A stretch of 64,000 bases of DNA from Phenylobacterium sp. J367 (GTDB lineage: Bacteria; Pseudomonadota; Alphaproteobacteria; Caulobacterales; Caulobacteraceae): assembly GCF_024699985.1 (NCBI RefSeq), contig NZ_JAJONA010000001.1:3974501-4038500 (forward strand), given 5' to 3'. Below the pieces are notes generated by a model. The model was not told the DNA's origin. It saw only the letters and a program-made list of their open reading frames with translations, and made no database searches. The position numbers and the translations under genes are program-made. Below, piece after piece: positions 9,675 through 21,249 of this stretch (position 1 is its first letter; the number at the start of each line of letters is the position of its first letter).

Positions 9675-10862
9675 TCAGGCCGAAGCCATAAGACCGGACA
9701 CAACCTCGTTCGCGACGCGACGCGCCGCCGCATCCGTGGCGCGGGCGTCCTCCAGCGCGTCGCCGGAGCCCGCCGTCAGACTCTCGCCCGCCATCCGGTC
9801 GAGAGTCTCGGAAACGACGCGGGCAATATCGAGAAAGCCCAATTGTCGGTCAAGGAAAGCGGCGACGGCCACCTCGTCGGCGGCGTTCATCACCGCAGGC
9901 GCCCGGCCGCCCGCGGCCAGCGCCTCCTTGGCCAGGCGCAAGGCCGGGAACCGGTCCAGGTCGGGCGTCTCGAAGGTGAGCTGGCCAGCCTTGGCGAGGT
10001 CGAGCCGCTGGGCCGGCCAGGGCAGCCGGTCGGGCCAGGCGTAGGCGCAGGCGATCGGCGCCCGCATGTCCGGAGGCCCGAGCTGCGCCAGGGTCGAGCC
10101 GTCCTGGTACTCGACCAGGCTGTGGACGATCGACTGCGGGTGGATCAAGACTTCGACGCGCTCCGCGGGCATGGCGAACAGGTAGGCGGCCTCGATCACC
10201 TCCAGGCCCTTGTTCATCATGGTCGCGGAATCGACCGAAATCTTGGCGCCCATGTTCCAGTTGGGGTGGGCCAGCGCCTGCGCCGGCGTCGCATGGGCCA
10301 TCTGCTCGCGCGACCAGCCGCGGAACGGGCCGCCGGACGCCGTCAGGATCAGGCGCTCTACGTTGTGCGCGTTGGCCGGATCGAAAACCTGAAAGATCGC
10401 CGAGTGCTCGGAATCCACCGGGATCACCGTCCCGCCCGCCAGCTTTGCCGTCCGCAGCAGAGAGGGCCCGGCGCAGATCAGGCTTTCCTTGTTGGCCAGC
10501 GCCACAACTGCGCCCGAGCGGGCGGCGGCGAGCGTCGGGGCGAGGCCGGCAAAGCCCACGATGGCCGACATCACCCACTGTGCGTCGGAGGCCGCAGCCT
10601 CATCGACCGCGGCGGCACCGGCGGCGGTCTTGATGCCGGAGCCGGCCAGACGCTCGCGGAGTTCCGGCAGCTTGCTCTCGTCCTCGATCACCGCGAGCTG
10701 CGGCCGCCAGCGGCGGGCCTGCTCGGCCAGGCGTTCGGCGTTCCGGCCGGCGGCCAGCGCCGTCACCTCCACCTCCACCTCGGCCTTGTCGAACAGGTCG
10801 AGGGTCGAGACCCCGATAGAGCCGGTAGAGCCGAGGACGGCGACCTTGCGCGGCAGGCTCAA
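9675..10862 (-). CDS. dxr: 1-deoxy-D-xylulose 5-phosphate reductoisomerase
   Basis: Converts DXP to MEP with NADPH, the committed step of the MEP isoprenoid pathway, which feeds undecaprenyl phosphate made by UppS nearby. About 395 aa. NADPH-binding KVAVLGSTGSIGVSTLDLF is at the N-terminus. ALANKESLI, VDSEHSAIFQ, TASGGPFRGW and NWNMGAKISVDSATMMNKGL hold the metal- and substrate-binding residues. I choose the TTG at 10862 because it overlaps the cdsA stop (TTGA) behind a GGTGGGGA purine stretch; a GTG three codons earlier is the alternative. The frame upstream of this is only a shadow of cdsA. Confidence 0.95.
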   Translation of the reverse strand: MSLPRKVAVLGSTGSIGVSTLDLFDKAEVEVEVTALAAGRNAERLAEQARRWRPQLAVIEDESKLPELRERLAGSGIKTAAGAAAVDEAAASDAQWVMSAIVGFAGLAPTLAAARSGAVVALANKESLICAGPSLLRTAKLAGGTVIPVDSEHSAIFQVFDPANAHNVERLILTASGGPFRGWSREQMAHATPAQALAHPNWNMGAKISVDSATMMNKGLEVIEAAYLFAMPAERVEVLIHPQSIVHSLVEYQDGSTLAQLGPPDMRAPIACAYAWPDRLPWPAQRLDLAKAGQLTFETPDLDRFPALRLAKEALAAGGRAPAVMNAADEVAVAAFLDRQLGFLDIARVVSETLDRMAGESLTAGSGDALEDARATDAAARRVANEVVSGLMASA

Positions 10863-11701
10863 TGTCCCCACCCCCAATGATTGACCAGGCGGGCTGCAGA
10901 CATCACCACCACGGCGAACATGAGGCCGTCGACGCGATCCAGCAGGCCGCCGTGGCCGGGGATCAGGTCGCCGGAGTCCTTCACGCCGAACCGCCGCTTG
11001 ATGGCGGATTCCCAGAGGTCTCCGGCCATGGTGGCGAGGCCCACGAGAAGCCCGATCAGCGCGGCGGCCCACGGGTTCAGTTGGAAGACCGACCAGATCG
11101 ACATGGACGCGCCCACGGCCATCGCAGCGGCAAGGCCGCCTAGGAAGCCGGACCAGGTCTTGTTCGGCGAGAAGCGGGGCCACAGCTTCGGGCCCTTGAG
11201 CGTGCTGCCGACCGCATAGGCGCCGATGTCGGCGGCCCAGGTCATGGCGAAGAGCATCAGCGTCCACCAGTGGCCCTGGGCGGACATCGTCTGGTCGGTG
11301 TCACGTAGCCAGATGAGGCAGATGCAGGCCGGCGCGATGTAGAAGACGCCGAACGCCGCGTCGGCGGGCCGTTCCGACACGCCGCGGGCCACGAGGGCGG
11401 ACGCGGCGGCCCCAACAAGCACGGCCAGCCAGGCGATCGCAAACTTGTCGAAGTGCGTCAGGAATACAGCCGAGAGCACGGCGACCGTCACGGCCGCAGA
11501 GACGCGCACGGGCGCGTAGGGCGCGCTCATGCCGCCCCACTCGATGGAGAGCAGCGCCACCGCCACCGCGATCAGGACGAGGAAGATCCAGCCGCCCACC
11601 CAGGTCGCGAACAGGGAGCCCGGCACCAGGACCACGGCCGAAGCGACGCGCAGGCCCAGGTTCGACCAGTCGAAGCGCCTAGCCGGCGGCAAGGACGTCA
11701 T
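10859..11701 (-). CDS. cdsA: phosphatidate cytidylyltransferase CdsA
   Basis: Makes CDP-diacylglycerol from phosphatidate and CTP in the inner membrane, the precursor of all phospholipids. About 280 aa with 7-8 hydrophobic segments. The CTP_transf signature is complete: SPNKTWSGFLGGL, then GDLWESAIKRRFGVKDSGD and LIPGHGGLLDRVDGL. The start is not certain. ATG 11701 (MTSLPPARRFDW) is used here; ATG 11719 adds six residues. Either way the gene overlaps the end of uppS by more than 20 nt, unusually deep for this operon. The stop overlaps the dxr start. Confidence 0.94.
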   Translation of the reverse strand: MTSLPPARRFDWSNLGLRVASAVVLVPGSLFATWVGGWIFLVLIAVAVALLSIEWGGMSAPYAPVRVSAAVTVAVLSAVFLTHFDKFAIAWLAVLVGAAASALVARGVSERPADAAFGVFYIAPACICLIWLRDTDQTMSAQGHWWTLMLFAMTWAADIGAYAVGSTLKGPKLWPRFSPNKTWSGFLGGLAAAMAVGASMSIWSVFQLNPWAAALIGLLVGLATMAGDLWESAIKRRFGVKDSGDLIPGHGGLLDRVDGLMFAVVVMSAARLVNHWGWGH

Positions 11702-12452
11702 CGGCCGCGAGGGCCCCATATCGCCGATCCCGGCCCGCGAAGGCCTCGAGGGCCGCCTTCAGGTGCTCATGGCCGTAATCGGGCCAGAGCACGTCCTGGT
11801 AGACCAGCTCGGCATAGGCCGCCTCCCAAAGCAGGAAGTTGGACAGCCTCTGTTCGCCCGAAGGCCGGATGATCACGTCCGGCGGCGGGGAGCCGGCGGT
11901 GGCGAGGTGGCTCGCGAAGAGCTGCTCGGTGAGGTCCTCCGGCCGTGCACGGCCGGAGGCCACCTCCGCGGCGAAGCGGCGGGCGGCGTCGACGATGTCG
12001 GCCTGGCCCCCGTAGTTGAAGGCGATGTTGAGGAAGAAGCGGTCGTTGTGCGCCGTGCGCGCCTGGGCGTCCTCAATGATCCGCACCAGCTCCGCCGACA
12101 GGCCCTCGCGCCGGCCGATCACCCGGACCCGGACCCCCTCCCGTTCCAGACGGGCGATGTCGGTCTCGAAATAGCGCTTCGGAAGCGCCATCAGCTCGGC
12201 GACCTCGGCGGCCGGCCGGCTCCAGTTCTCGGTCGAGAATCCGAAGACCGTGAGCCACCGGACATTGAGCTCGGCGGCCGCCGAAACTGTGCGCTTGAGC
12301 GCATCCACGCCGGCCCGATGGCCAAGGGTGCGCGGCAGGCCGCGCTTCTTCGCCCACCGGCCATTGCCGTCCATCACGATCGCCACGTGCAGCGGTGAAC
12401 CTGCCTCCTCGGCAGGCGCGCCCGCGGTCGGGGACTGTTTCTCGGCGGCCAT
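11679..12452 (-). CDS. uppS: undecaprenyl diphosphate synthase
   Basis: Cis-prenyltransferase that makes the C55 lipid carrier for peptidoglycan and O-antigen. 257 aa. Substrate-binding HVAIVMDGNGRWAKKRGLPR with the essential Asp is near residue 25. FGFSTENWSRP and the C-terminal IIRPSGEQRLSNFLLWEAAY, followed by LWPDYG, complete the family pattern. The N-terminal 18 residues are a non-conserved Ala/Pro-rich leader. It lies 40 nt after frr and overlaps cdsA. The gene is intact. Confidence 0.96.
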   Translation of the reverse strand: MAAEKQSPTAGAPAEEAGSPLHVAIVMDGNGRWAKKRGLPRTLGHRAGVDALKRTVSAAAELNVRWLTVFGFSTENWSRPAAEVAELMALPKRYFETDIARLEREGVRVRVIGRREGLSAELVRIIEDAQARTAHNDRFFLNIAFNYGGQADIVDAARRFAAEVASGRARPEDLTEQLFASHLATAGSPPPDVIIRPSGEQRLSNFLLWEAAYAELVYQDVLWPDYGHEHLKAALEAFAGRDRRYGALAADDVLAAG

Positions 12453-12492
12453 GCGGCTTGGTTTCCTGGAACGCGGGACGGTCGGCAGGTCG

Positions 12493-13059
12493 TCAGACCT
12501 GCATGATCTCTTGTTCCTTGGTCTTCAAGGCTTCGTCGATGCGCTTGATGGCCTCATCGGTCATCTTCTGCACCTCGGCTTCCATCTTCTTGTGCTCGTC
12601 CTGGTTGATGGCCCCGTCCTTCTCGGCCTTCTTCAGGTCGTCGTTGGCGTCGCGGCGCACGTTGCGCACCGCGATGCGCTGCTGCTCGGAGTACTTGCTG
12701 GCGATCTTAGCGATCTCCTTGCGGCGTTCCTCGGTGAGCGGCGGGATCGGGATGCGCAGGTTCTGGCCGTCGACGACCGGGTTCAGCCCCAGGCCCGACG
12801 AGCGGATCGCCTTCTCGACCGACACCACCATGCCGCGGTCCCAGACGTTTACCGAGATCATGCGGGCTTCCGGCACGCTGACCGCGGCCACCTGGTTCAA
12901 AGGCATGGAGGAGCCGTAGGCCTCCACGTGGATCGTATCGAGCAGGCTCGCGGACGCGCGGCCGGTACGCAGGCCGCCAAACTCTTCCTTCAAGGCGGCG
13001 ACCGCCTTGTCCATCCGATCCCTGTACCTGGACAGCACCGGCTTTTCCGTCGTGGCCAT
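12493..13059 (-). CDS. frr: ribosome recycling factor
   Basis: Splits post-termination ribosomes together with EF-G. 188 aa, full length for the family. The first helix carries ALKEEFGGLRTGRASASLLD with the conserved Arg. The hinge and beta domain contain AYGSSMPLNQVAAVSVPEAR and NLRIPIPPLTEERRKE. The C-terminal helix is RRDANDDLKKAEKDGAINQD. The start is supported by GGGAGA 6 nt upstream. It lies 45 nt after pyrH, the usual pyrH-frr pairing. Confidence 0.97.
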   Translation of the reverse strand: MATTEKPVLSRYRDRMDKAVAALKEEFGGLRTGRASASLLDTIHVEAYGSSMPLNQVAAVSVPEARMISVNVWDRGMVVSVEKAIRSSGLGLNPVVDGQNLRIPIPPLTEERRKEIAKIASKYSEQQRIAVRNVRRDANDDLKKAEKDGAINQDEHKKMEAEVQKMTDEAIKRIDEALKTKEQEIMQV

Positions 13060-13104
13060 GGACGTTCTCCCGTCTCTTGAACCTTGATCCGTGTAACGCG
13101 CCGA

Positions 13105-13825
13105 TCAAGCGATGGTCGTATAGACCCCCTGCCCGTTCAGCACCTTCATGAAATTACCCCGTTCGCGGATCGAGAAGACCACGATCGGGATGCCGCTGTC
13201 GCGCATCAGGCTGGTGGCCGAGGCGTCCATGACCCGCAGGTCCTTCGCCAGCACCGTCTGATAGTCGAGGGTTTCGTAGCGCTGGGCGCTCGGGTCCTTC
13301 TTGGGGTCGGCCGTGTAGACGCCGTCCACGCTGGTGCCCTTGAAGAGCGCGTCGCAGCCCATTTCGGCGGCCCGCAGCGCCGCGCCGGTGTCCGTCGTGA
13401 AGAACGGCGCGCCGACGCCGGCGGCGAAGATCACCACGCGCCCCTTCTCCAGGTGACGCAGGGCGCGCCTGCGGATGTAGGGTTCGCACACCGCTTCCAT
13501 CGGGATCGCCGACTGGACGCGGGTGTAGATGCCGATCTTCTCGAGCGCGCCCTGCATCGCGAGCGCGTTCATCACGGTGGCCAGCATGCCCATGTAGTCG
13601 GCCTGCGCCCGCTCCATGCCGCGGCCGGCCAGCGAGACGCCGCGGAAGATGTTGCCACCGCCGATCACCAGGCAGAGCTCGACGCCCGACTTCACGACCT
13701 CGGCGATGTCCTCGGCCGTGCGGTCCAGCACGCCGGTATCGATGCCGAACGCCTGATCCCCCCATCAGGGCTTCGCCCGACACCTTGAGCAGGACACGTT
13801 TGGGGCGCGGCGTGGCGTCGGACAT
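13105..13825 (-). CDS. pyrH: uridylate kinase PyrH, frame broken
   Basis: Phosphorylates UMP to UDP as a hexameric amino-acid-kinase-fold enzyme. MSDATPRPKRVLLKVSGEAL is in one frame. The rest (LCLVIGGGNIFRG, FFTTDTGAALRAAEM, DGVYTADPKKDP) follows in another. The break is one extra C in the six-base run 13758-13763; repair gives SGEALMGDQAFGIDTGVLDR. Repaired length 239 aa is typical. Because pyrH is essential, a sequencing error is far more likely than a real lesion. It stands between tsf and frr, the normal bacterial order. Confidence 0.95.
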
Positions 13826-13860
13826 GGGCGATCCAGAACTATGGCAGGGAGTAGATATAC

Positions 13861-13897
13861 CAAGGGCGCGAACCGCGTCGACGCGGCCGCGCCCTTG
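13861..13897. other. nested hairpin between tsf and pyrH
   Basis: A 10-bp stem (CAAGGGCGCG 13861-13870 with CGCGCCCTTG 13888-13897) encloses a second stem (CCGCG 13873-13877 with CGCGG 13882-13886, loop TCGA). It lies in the 89-nt gap between tsf and pyrH. On the minus strand, the operon direction, it is not followed by a T run. It is more likely an mRNA processing or partial-attenuation structure than a full terminator. Confidence 0.5.
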
Positions 13898-13914
13898 TTT
13901 TCGTCAGACCGTGT

Positions 13915-14853
13915 TTAGGCCTGGCCGGTCATCGACGCCACTTCCGAGGCGAAGTCCGGGCCTTCGGTCTTCTCGACGCCTTCACCGAGAGCGAAGCGCA
14001 CGAAGCCCTTCACGGTCACCGGCGCGCCGGTTTCCTTGGCCGTCTCGGCGATCAGCTGCTCGATCGTCTGGTCCGGGTTCATCACGAAGGGTTGCTTCAG
14101 GAGGACGACTTCCTCCTGCCACTTGCGGATGCGGCCCTCGACCATCTTCTCAGCGATCTCGCGCGGCTTGCCCGATTCCATCGCCGTCTGGGTCTGGATC
14201 TCGCGCTCCTTCGCCACGACCGCCGGGTCGAGCTCGTCCGAGTTCAGCGCCAGCGGCGGCGTGGGCGTGCCCGCCACGTGCATGGCGATGCGGCGGCCGA
14301 CGTCCTTCAGCTTCGCCTGATCGCCGGCGCCTTCCAGCGCCACGAGCACGCCAAGGCGAGCCACGCCTTCACCCTGCACATTGTGCAGGTAGAGGGCGAC
14401 GGCGCCCTGCTCGACCTTCAGCTCGGCCGTGCGGCGCAGGCGCATGTTCTCGCCGATCGTCGCGATCAGGTTGGTGATCACGTCGCCGATCACTTCGCCG
14501 TCCGAGGTCTTCGCCTCATGCAGGCCGTCGAGACCGTTCAGCGCGATCGCGGTGGCCGCGATGTTGCGCGCCGCGGCCTGGAACTTGTCGTTCTTGGCCA
14601 CGAAATCGGTTTCGGCGTTCAGCTCGATCAGCACGCCCTTCTTGCCGTCGCCGGACACGAGGCCGGCCACTAGGCCTTCCGCGGCGGCGCGGTCGGACTT
14701 CTTGGCGGCCTTGGACAGGCCCTTGGTGCGCAGCCAGTCCATCGACGCTTCGACGTCGCCGTTGTTCTCCTGCAAGGCCTTCTTGCAGTCCATCATGCCG
14801 GCGCCGGATTTTTCGCGCAGGTCCTTGACCAGCGCAGCGGTGATTTCCGCCAT
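13915..14853 (-). CDS. tsf: elongation factor Ts
   Basis: Guanine-nucleotide exchange factor for EF-Tu. 312 aa. The N-terminal UBA-like domain reads LREKSGAGMMDCKKALQENN, then SKAAKKSDRAAAEGLV. The core contains the EF-Tu contact motif ELNAETDFVAKNDKFQ. The C-terminal part includes REIAEKMVEGRIRKW. It is downstream of rpsB by 93 nt, the classic rpsB-tsf operon. The gap contains short GC-rich inverted repeats but no T-run terminator. The gene is intact. Confidence 0.97.
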   Translation of the reverse strand: MAEITAALVKDLREKSGAGMMDCKKALQENNGDVEASMDWLRTKGLSKAAKKSDRAAAEGLVAGLVSGDGKKGVLIELNAETDFVAKNDKFQAAARNIAATAIALNGLDGLHEAKTSDGEVIGDVITNLIATIGENMRLRRTAELKVEQGAVALYLHNVQGEGVARLGVLVALEGAGDQAKLKDVGRRIAMHVAGTPTPPLALNSDELDPAVVAKEREIQTQTAMESGKPREIAEKMVEGRIRKWQEEVVLLKQPFVMNPDQTIEQLIAETAKETGAPVTVKGFVRFALGEGVEKTEGPDFASEVASMTGQA

Positions 14854-14946
14854 GGTCAGCTCCTTCAGAGTTCTAGGTCAGGACGGGCCCCCCAGCATGG
14901 AGGCCCGCCATCAAGGTCTTGTGTCGGTCGAACGCGGAAACCGCGC

Positions 14947-15846
14947 TCAGCCGGCCTGTTCTTCGCTCGACGCTTCCGAGGCGGCCGCGGGGGCTTCCTC
15001 GGCGGGGGCTTCGGCGCCGGTCATCTCGGCTTCGAGGGCCGCGGCTTCCGGCGCGGTGACCTCGGGCTCAGCCGGAGCGGCTTCCGGGGCCAGCTCGCGG
15101 GCCAGCGCCGGTTCCACCGGAGCTTCCGAAGCGCCGAGGTCGACACCCGAGGCGGCCTGGCCGGCGGCCAGGCCGTCGAGGATCGAGTCGGCCATCAGGT
15201 CGCAGTAGAGCTGGATGGCGCGCGCGGCGTCGTCGTTGCCGGGGATCGGATAGGTGATGCCGTCCGGATTGCAGTTGGTGTCGAGGATGGCGATCACCGG
15301 GATGTTCAGCTTCCGGGCTTCCTGGATCGCGATCGCTTCCTTGTTGGTGTCGATCACGAACATCAGGTCGGGGATGCCGCCCATGTCCTTGATGCCGCCG
15401 AGGCTGAGCTCGAGCTTGTCCTTTTCACGGTTCAGGGTCAGCAGCTCCTTCTTGGAGCGACCCTGCCCCTCGCCCTCGACCAGGCCTTCCAGCTCGCGCA
15501 GGCGCGCGATCGAACCCGACACGGTGCGCCAGTTGGTGAGCGTGCCGCCCAGCCAGCGGTGGTTCACATAGTACTGGGCGCAGCGACGCGCGGCCGTGGC
15601 GATCGGCTCGGAAGCCTGACGCTTGGTGCCGACGAACAGGATCCGGCCGCCCGAGGCGGCGACTTCGCGGACCTTCACCAGGGCCTGGTGGAGGAGCGGG
15701 ATCGACTGCGAGAGGTCGATGATGTGGATGTTCGAGCGGCTACCGAAGATGTAGCGCTCCATCTTCGGGTTCCAGCGGTGCGTCTGGTGGCCGAAGTGCG
15801 CGCCGGCTTCGAGCATCTGGCGCATGGAAAATTCAGGCAGAGCCAT
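14947..15846 (-). CDS. rpsB: 30S ribosomal protein S2 with long acidic Ala/Glu-rich tail
   Basis: 299 aa. The S2 core begins MALPEFSMRQMLEAGAHFGH and includes NPKMERYIFGSRSNIHIIDL, ILFVGTKRQAS, RWLGGTLTNWRT and MFVIDTNKEAIAIQEARKL. It ends about residue 235. The last 60-65 residues are Ala/Pro/Glu-rich and strongly acidic (APVEPALARELAPEAAPAEP and onward), absent from E. coli S2 (241 aa). The start is fixed by the conserved N-terminus; upstream in-frame sequence is leader. It is first gene of the envelope/translation operon, with a promoter at 15971-15999 and a leader of about 120 nt. Confidence 0.97.
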   Translation of the reverse strand: MALPEFSMRQMLEAGAHFGHQTHRWNPKMERYIFGSRSNIHIIDLSQSIPLLHQALVKVREVAASGGRILFVGTKRQASEPIATAARRCAQYYVNHRWLGGTLTNWRTVSGSIARLRELEGLVEGEGQGRSKKELLTLNREKDKLELSLGGIKDMGGIPDLMFVIDTNKEAIAIQEARKLNIPVIAILDTNCNPDGITYPIPGNDDAARAIQLYCDLMADSILDGLAAGQAASGVDLGASEAPVEPALARELAPEAAPAEPEVTAPEAAALEAEMTGAEAPAEEAPAAASEASSEEQAG

Positions 15847-15970
15847 CGTCTGTGTCTTCTCTTTCTTCCGGTTGAACCGCCGCAGGCAAACCCTCCGAAG
15901 AGGACCGGAACGGATAGGACGGGATGTCTCCCCGACCCAGCCGCACACCTGCGTGTGGATTGGACCGGCG

Positions 15971-15999
15971 CATGTAGGGTGAAAGCGCCGGAAAATCAA
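15971..15999 (-). promoter_or_regulatory. predicted sigma-70-type promoter for rpsB-tsf operon
   Basis: On the minus strand, TTGATT (-35, 15999-15994), a 17-nt spacer, and TACATG (-10, 15976-15971). It lies about 120 nt upstream of the rpsB start. S2 leaders are often autoregulated by S2, but I could not identify a specific binding structure. Prediction by eye only. Confidence 0.45.
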
Positions 16000-16024
16000 G
16001 CCGGCGGGCGGACAGCCTGGACCG

Positions 16025-16321
16025 CTACTTCTTCTTCGGCCTGCCGTCGGGGCCGTAGAGGCTCGTCGCGCCGGACGGCTTCCAGGGTTCGTAGGGCTTG
16101 AAGGCCGGAGAAGTTGGCTCCGTCGGAGCACTCGGCCGGGGGCCGACGGGGGGCGGCTTCGGCGGGGCGTAGGGCTTCGGTTCGTAGGCCTTCGGCTTGG
16201 GGAGGCCCGGCGCGAAGGTCCCGTAGCCGCCGGACTTCGCGCCGCCGTTGAAGGTCCCCTGGGCGAGCGCCGGGGACGCGGCGAGCGCCGCGGCGGCGCA
16301 GATCAGGGCGAGACGACGCAT
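16025..16321 (-). CDS. small Pro-rich exported protein of unknown function
   Basis: 98 aa. A signal peptide (MRRLALICAAAALAASPALA, cleavage before QG) is followed by a Gly/Phe segment and a Pro/Lys-rich region (EPKPYAPPKPPPVGPRP). It ends in a basic tail, GPDGRPKKK. ATG 16321 is chosen because GAGGGGG precedes it by 5 nt and the signal peptide starts there; an in-frame upstream codon adds ten non-signal residues. It lies 13 nt after the dnaE stop, probably cotranscribed with it. I recognise no family; the composition suggests an unstructured periplasmic or envelope protein. Confidence 0.7.
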   Translation of the reverse strand: MRRLALICAAAALAASPALAQGTFNGGAKSGGYGTFAPGLPKPKAYEPKPYAPPKPPPVGPRPSAPTEPTSPAFKPYEPWKPSGATSLYGPDGRPKKK

Positions 16322-16334
16322 CCGTTCCCCCTCT

Positions 16335-19810
<3,476 letters not shown>

Positions 19811-19814
19811 GGCG

Positions 19815-19904
19815 TCACCCCACGTGAGCCGCGACCGCGCACATCATCCAGACAAAGCTGGCCACCGAGGCAAAAGCCAGTGATTCCCGGGCGAGACGAA
19901 CCAT
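19815..19904 (-). CDS. sidA: SidA-like 29-aa SOS-induced cell-division inhibitor
   Basis: An ATG at 19904 opens exactly 29 codons to a TGA at 19817-19815. The peptide has a short basic start (MVRLARES) and one hydrophobic segment, LAFASVASFVWMMCAVAA (residues 9-26), enough to span the inner membrane, then a four-residue... short tail ending HVG. AGGA (19917-19914) lies 9 nt upstream. A promoter with an overlapping LexA box stands 46 nt upstream, and dnaE starts 4 nt downstream. In Caulobacter crescentus, SidA is a 29-residue single-span membrane protein induced by DNA damage that blocks constriction through FtsW/FtsN. Length, topology, SOS box and neighbourhood all match; homology is inferred without alignment. 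Confidence 0.82.
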   Translation of the reverse strand: MVRLARESLAFASVASFVWMMCAVAAHVG

Positions 19905-19949
19905 GTGCGACGATCCTGCTGTGGGCCGTCTGTGGACGACCGGTTAGGC

Positions 19950-19964
19950 GTTCTGTATTCGTTC
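19950..19964 (-). promoter_or_regulatory. LexA (SOS) box, GTTC-N7-GTTC
   Basis: The plus strand reads GTTCTGTATTCGTTC, a perfect match to the alphaproteobacterial LexA consensus GTTC-N7-GTTC. It overlaps the predicted -10 and transcription start of the sidA-dnaE promoter, so bound LexA would block initiation. A further GAAC half-site lies on the minus strand at 19982-19979, just outside. The exported-protein gene starting at 20028 on the other strand shares this intergenic region. Confidence 0.85.
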
Positions 19965-19991
19965 TTATTCTGCTTTTGTTCTCATCGTCAA
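19963..19991 (-). promoter_or_regulatory. predicted promoter for sidA-dnaE
   Basis: Minus strand: TTGACG (-35, 19991-19986), 17-nt spacer, ATAAGA (-10, 19968-19963). Expected start near 19956, inside the LexA box, giving a leader of about 52 nt before the sidA ATG. The -35 is near consensus; the -10 is moderate. Confidence 0.6.
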
Positions 19992-20027
19992 GCTGCTATT
20001 GCAGAGCCTGGATTCAGGAGGCTCCAC

Positions 20028-21239
20028 ATGATCCGGGCGCTGATCGCTGCGCTTGCCCTTCTCGGCGTACAGACCTCGGCACAGGCCGCCGAGCGGGCGC
20101 AGATGTTCCAGGCGGCGCCGACAAGCGGCTGCGGGACGGCGCTGCAAGGGACAGGCAAGCCGGCAGCCCTGACGGCGCCGCTCAACGAGGTCCAGCGGAC
20201 CGGGCTGCTCGGCGGCGTCTTCCTTGCCATGAGCGGTTCCGGAGCCGGCTGGACGGAGGGCGACGTGGAGGCGGCGCTCGCCTGCCCCGTCGCCCGGTTC
20301 GTGGCGGGAGAGCGCGTCTGGACCATCCACTCCGGCGCCGGGACCGCGCCGCTCCGCATCGTCACCGCCCAAGGCGCCGAGACCTCATACGTTTTCCTGC
20401 GTGGACCGAACCTGGCGGACGCGGCGACGTGGCACGCCAGCCGGGGCGCCTCGCCGGTGACGACGACGGGGCCGGCCTACTACCTCGCGGGCCTGTCCGA
20501 CGGCGTGGCCTATATCGCTCGGATCTACGATGCGCCGCCGACCATGGAAGCCCTGGCCGACGACATTACGGACGCGGAGATCGGCGACGCGATCCCGCTG
20601 GCCGCCTACAGCCTCGCCGGCGGCGTCGTCTCCCTGATCCTGGAGGCGGATAGCGGCCCGCGCGCCGAGATCTTCCGGCCCGCCGACCTGAACGGGGAAC
20701 AGATGGCCACGATGTTCCTGCCGGATGGCCGGCTGGTGTCCCAGGGCGATGAGGGCGACTTCGTGTTCAAGGGGTCCGGCTTCCGGTGCCCGCCGGCGTT
20801 CGGCGCCTTCGAGCGGCAGAGCCTGTCGGTGCTGAACGCGGACGAGGAACGGCTCAACCTGGGCTGCAACCTCGCCACCGAGACCGCCGGCCTCTCCGTC
20901 TTCGTCATGCGCGCGCCGGATACGTCGGGCGACAAGCGCTACTGGAACGACGAGATCTCGCGCTCCCAGCAGGCCACCGGGGTCACGCGCAAGATTTCGC
21001 TCCCGCCGATGGGACCGAAGCGGGCGATCCAGGCCGGGAGCAATTGGCTCGACAAGGACGGTCGGATGCAGGTGGTCCTGTTCGCCCGGCGCGGCGACTA
21101 CGTCGTCGAGGTCCGCCAGACGTATGAGCTTGCCGACTCCGAGCCGGCGTCGAAGGCGCTCATGGCGTTGGCCGACGAACTGGACCGCATGGGCGCGGGC
21201 GATGTGGAGGCCTCGCGCAGTCCGCGCGAACAACGCTAG
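20028..21239 (+). CDS. exported protein of unknown function
   Basis: 403 aa with a signal peptide (MIRALIAALALLGVQTSAQA, cleavage before AE). AGGAGG at 20016-20021 with a 6-nt spacer fixes the ATG. The body is soluble with no repeated motif I recognise. It contains several Cys (SGCGTALQG, CPVARF, CPPAFGAFE, LGCNLATET) that could form disulphides in the periplasm, and a C-terminal half with a hydrophobic/charged strand pattern (MQVVLFARRGDYVVEVRQTY). It is divergent from sidA-dnaE and followed after 10 nt by a VOC gene, likely cotranscribed. No function assigned. Confidence 0.8.
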   Translation: MIRALIAALALLGVQTSAQAAERAQMFQAAPTSGCGTALQGTGKPAALTAPLNEVQRTGLLGGVFLAMSGSGAGWTEGDVEAALACPVARFVAGERVWTIHSGAGTAPLRIVTAQGAETSYVFLRGPNLADAATWHASRGASPVTTTGPAYYLAGLSDGVAYIARIYDAPPTMEALADDITDAEIGDAIPLAAYSLAGGVVSLILEADSGPRAEIFRPADLNGEQMATMFLPDGRLVSQGDEGDFVFKGSGFRCPPAFGAFERQSLSVLNADEERLNLGCNLATETAGLSVFVMRAPDTSGDKRYWNDEISRSQQATGVTRKISLPPMGPKRAIQAGSNWLDKDGRMQVVLFARRGDYVVEVRQTYELADSEPASKALMALADELDRMGAGDVEASRSPREQR

Positions 21240-21249
21240 GGGTAACCGC

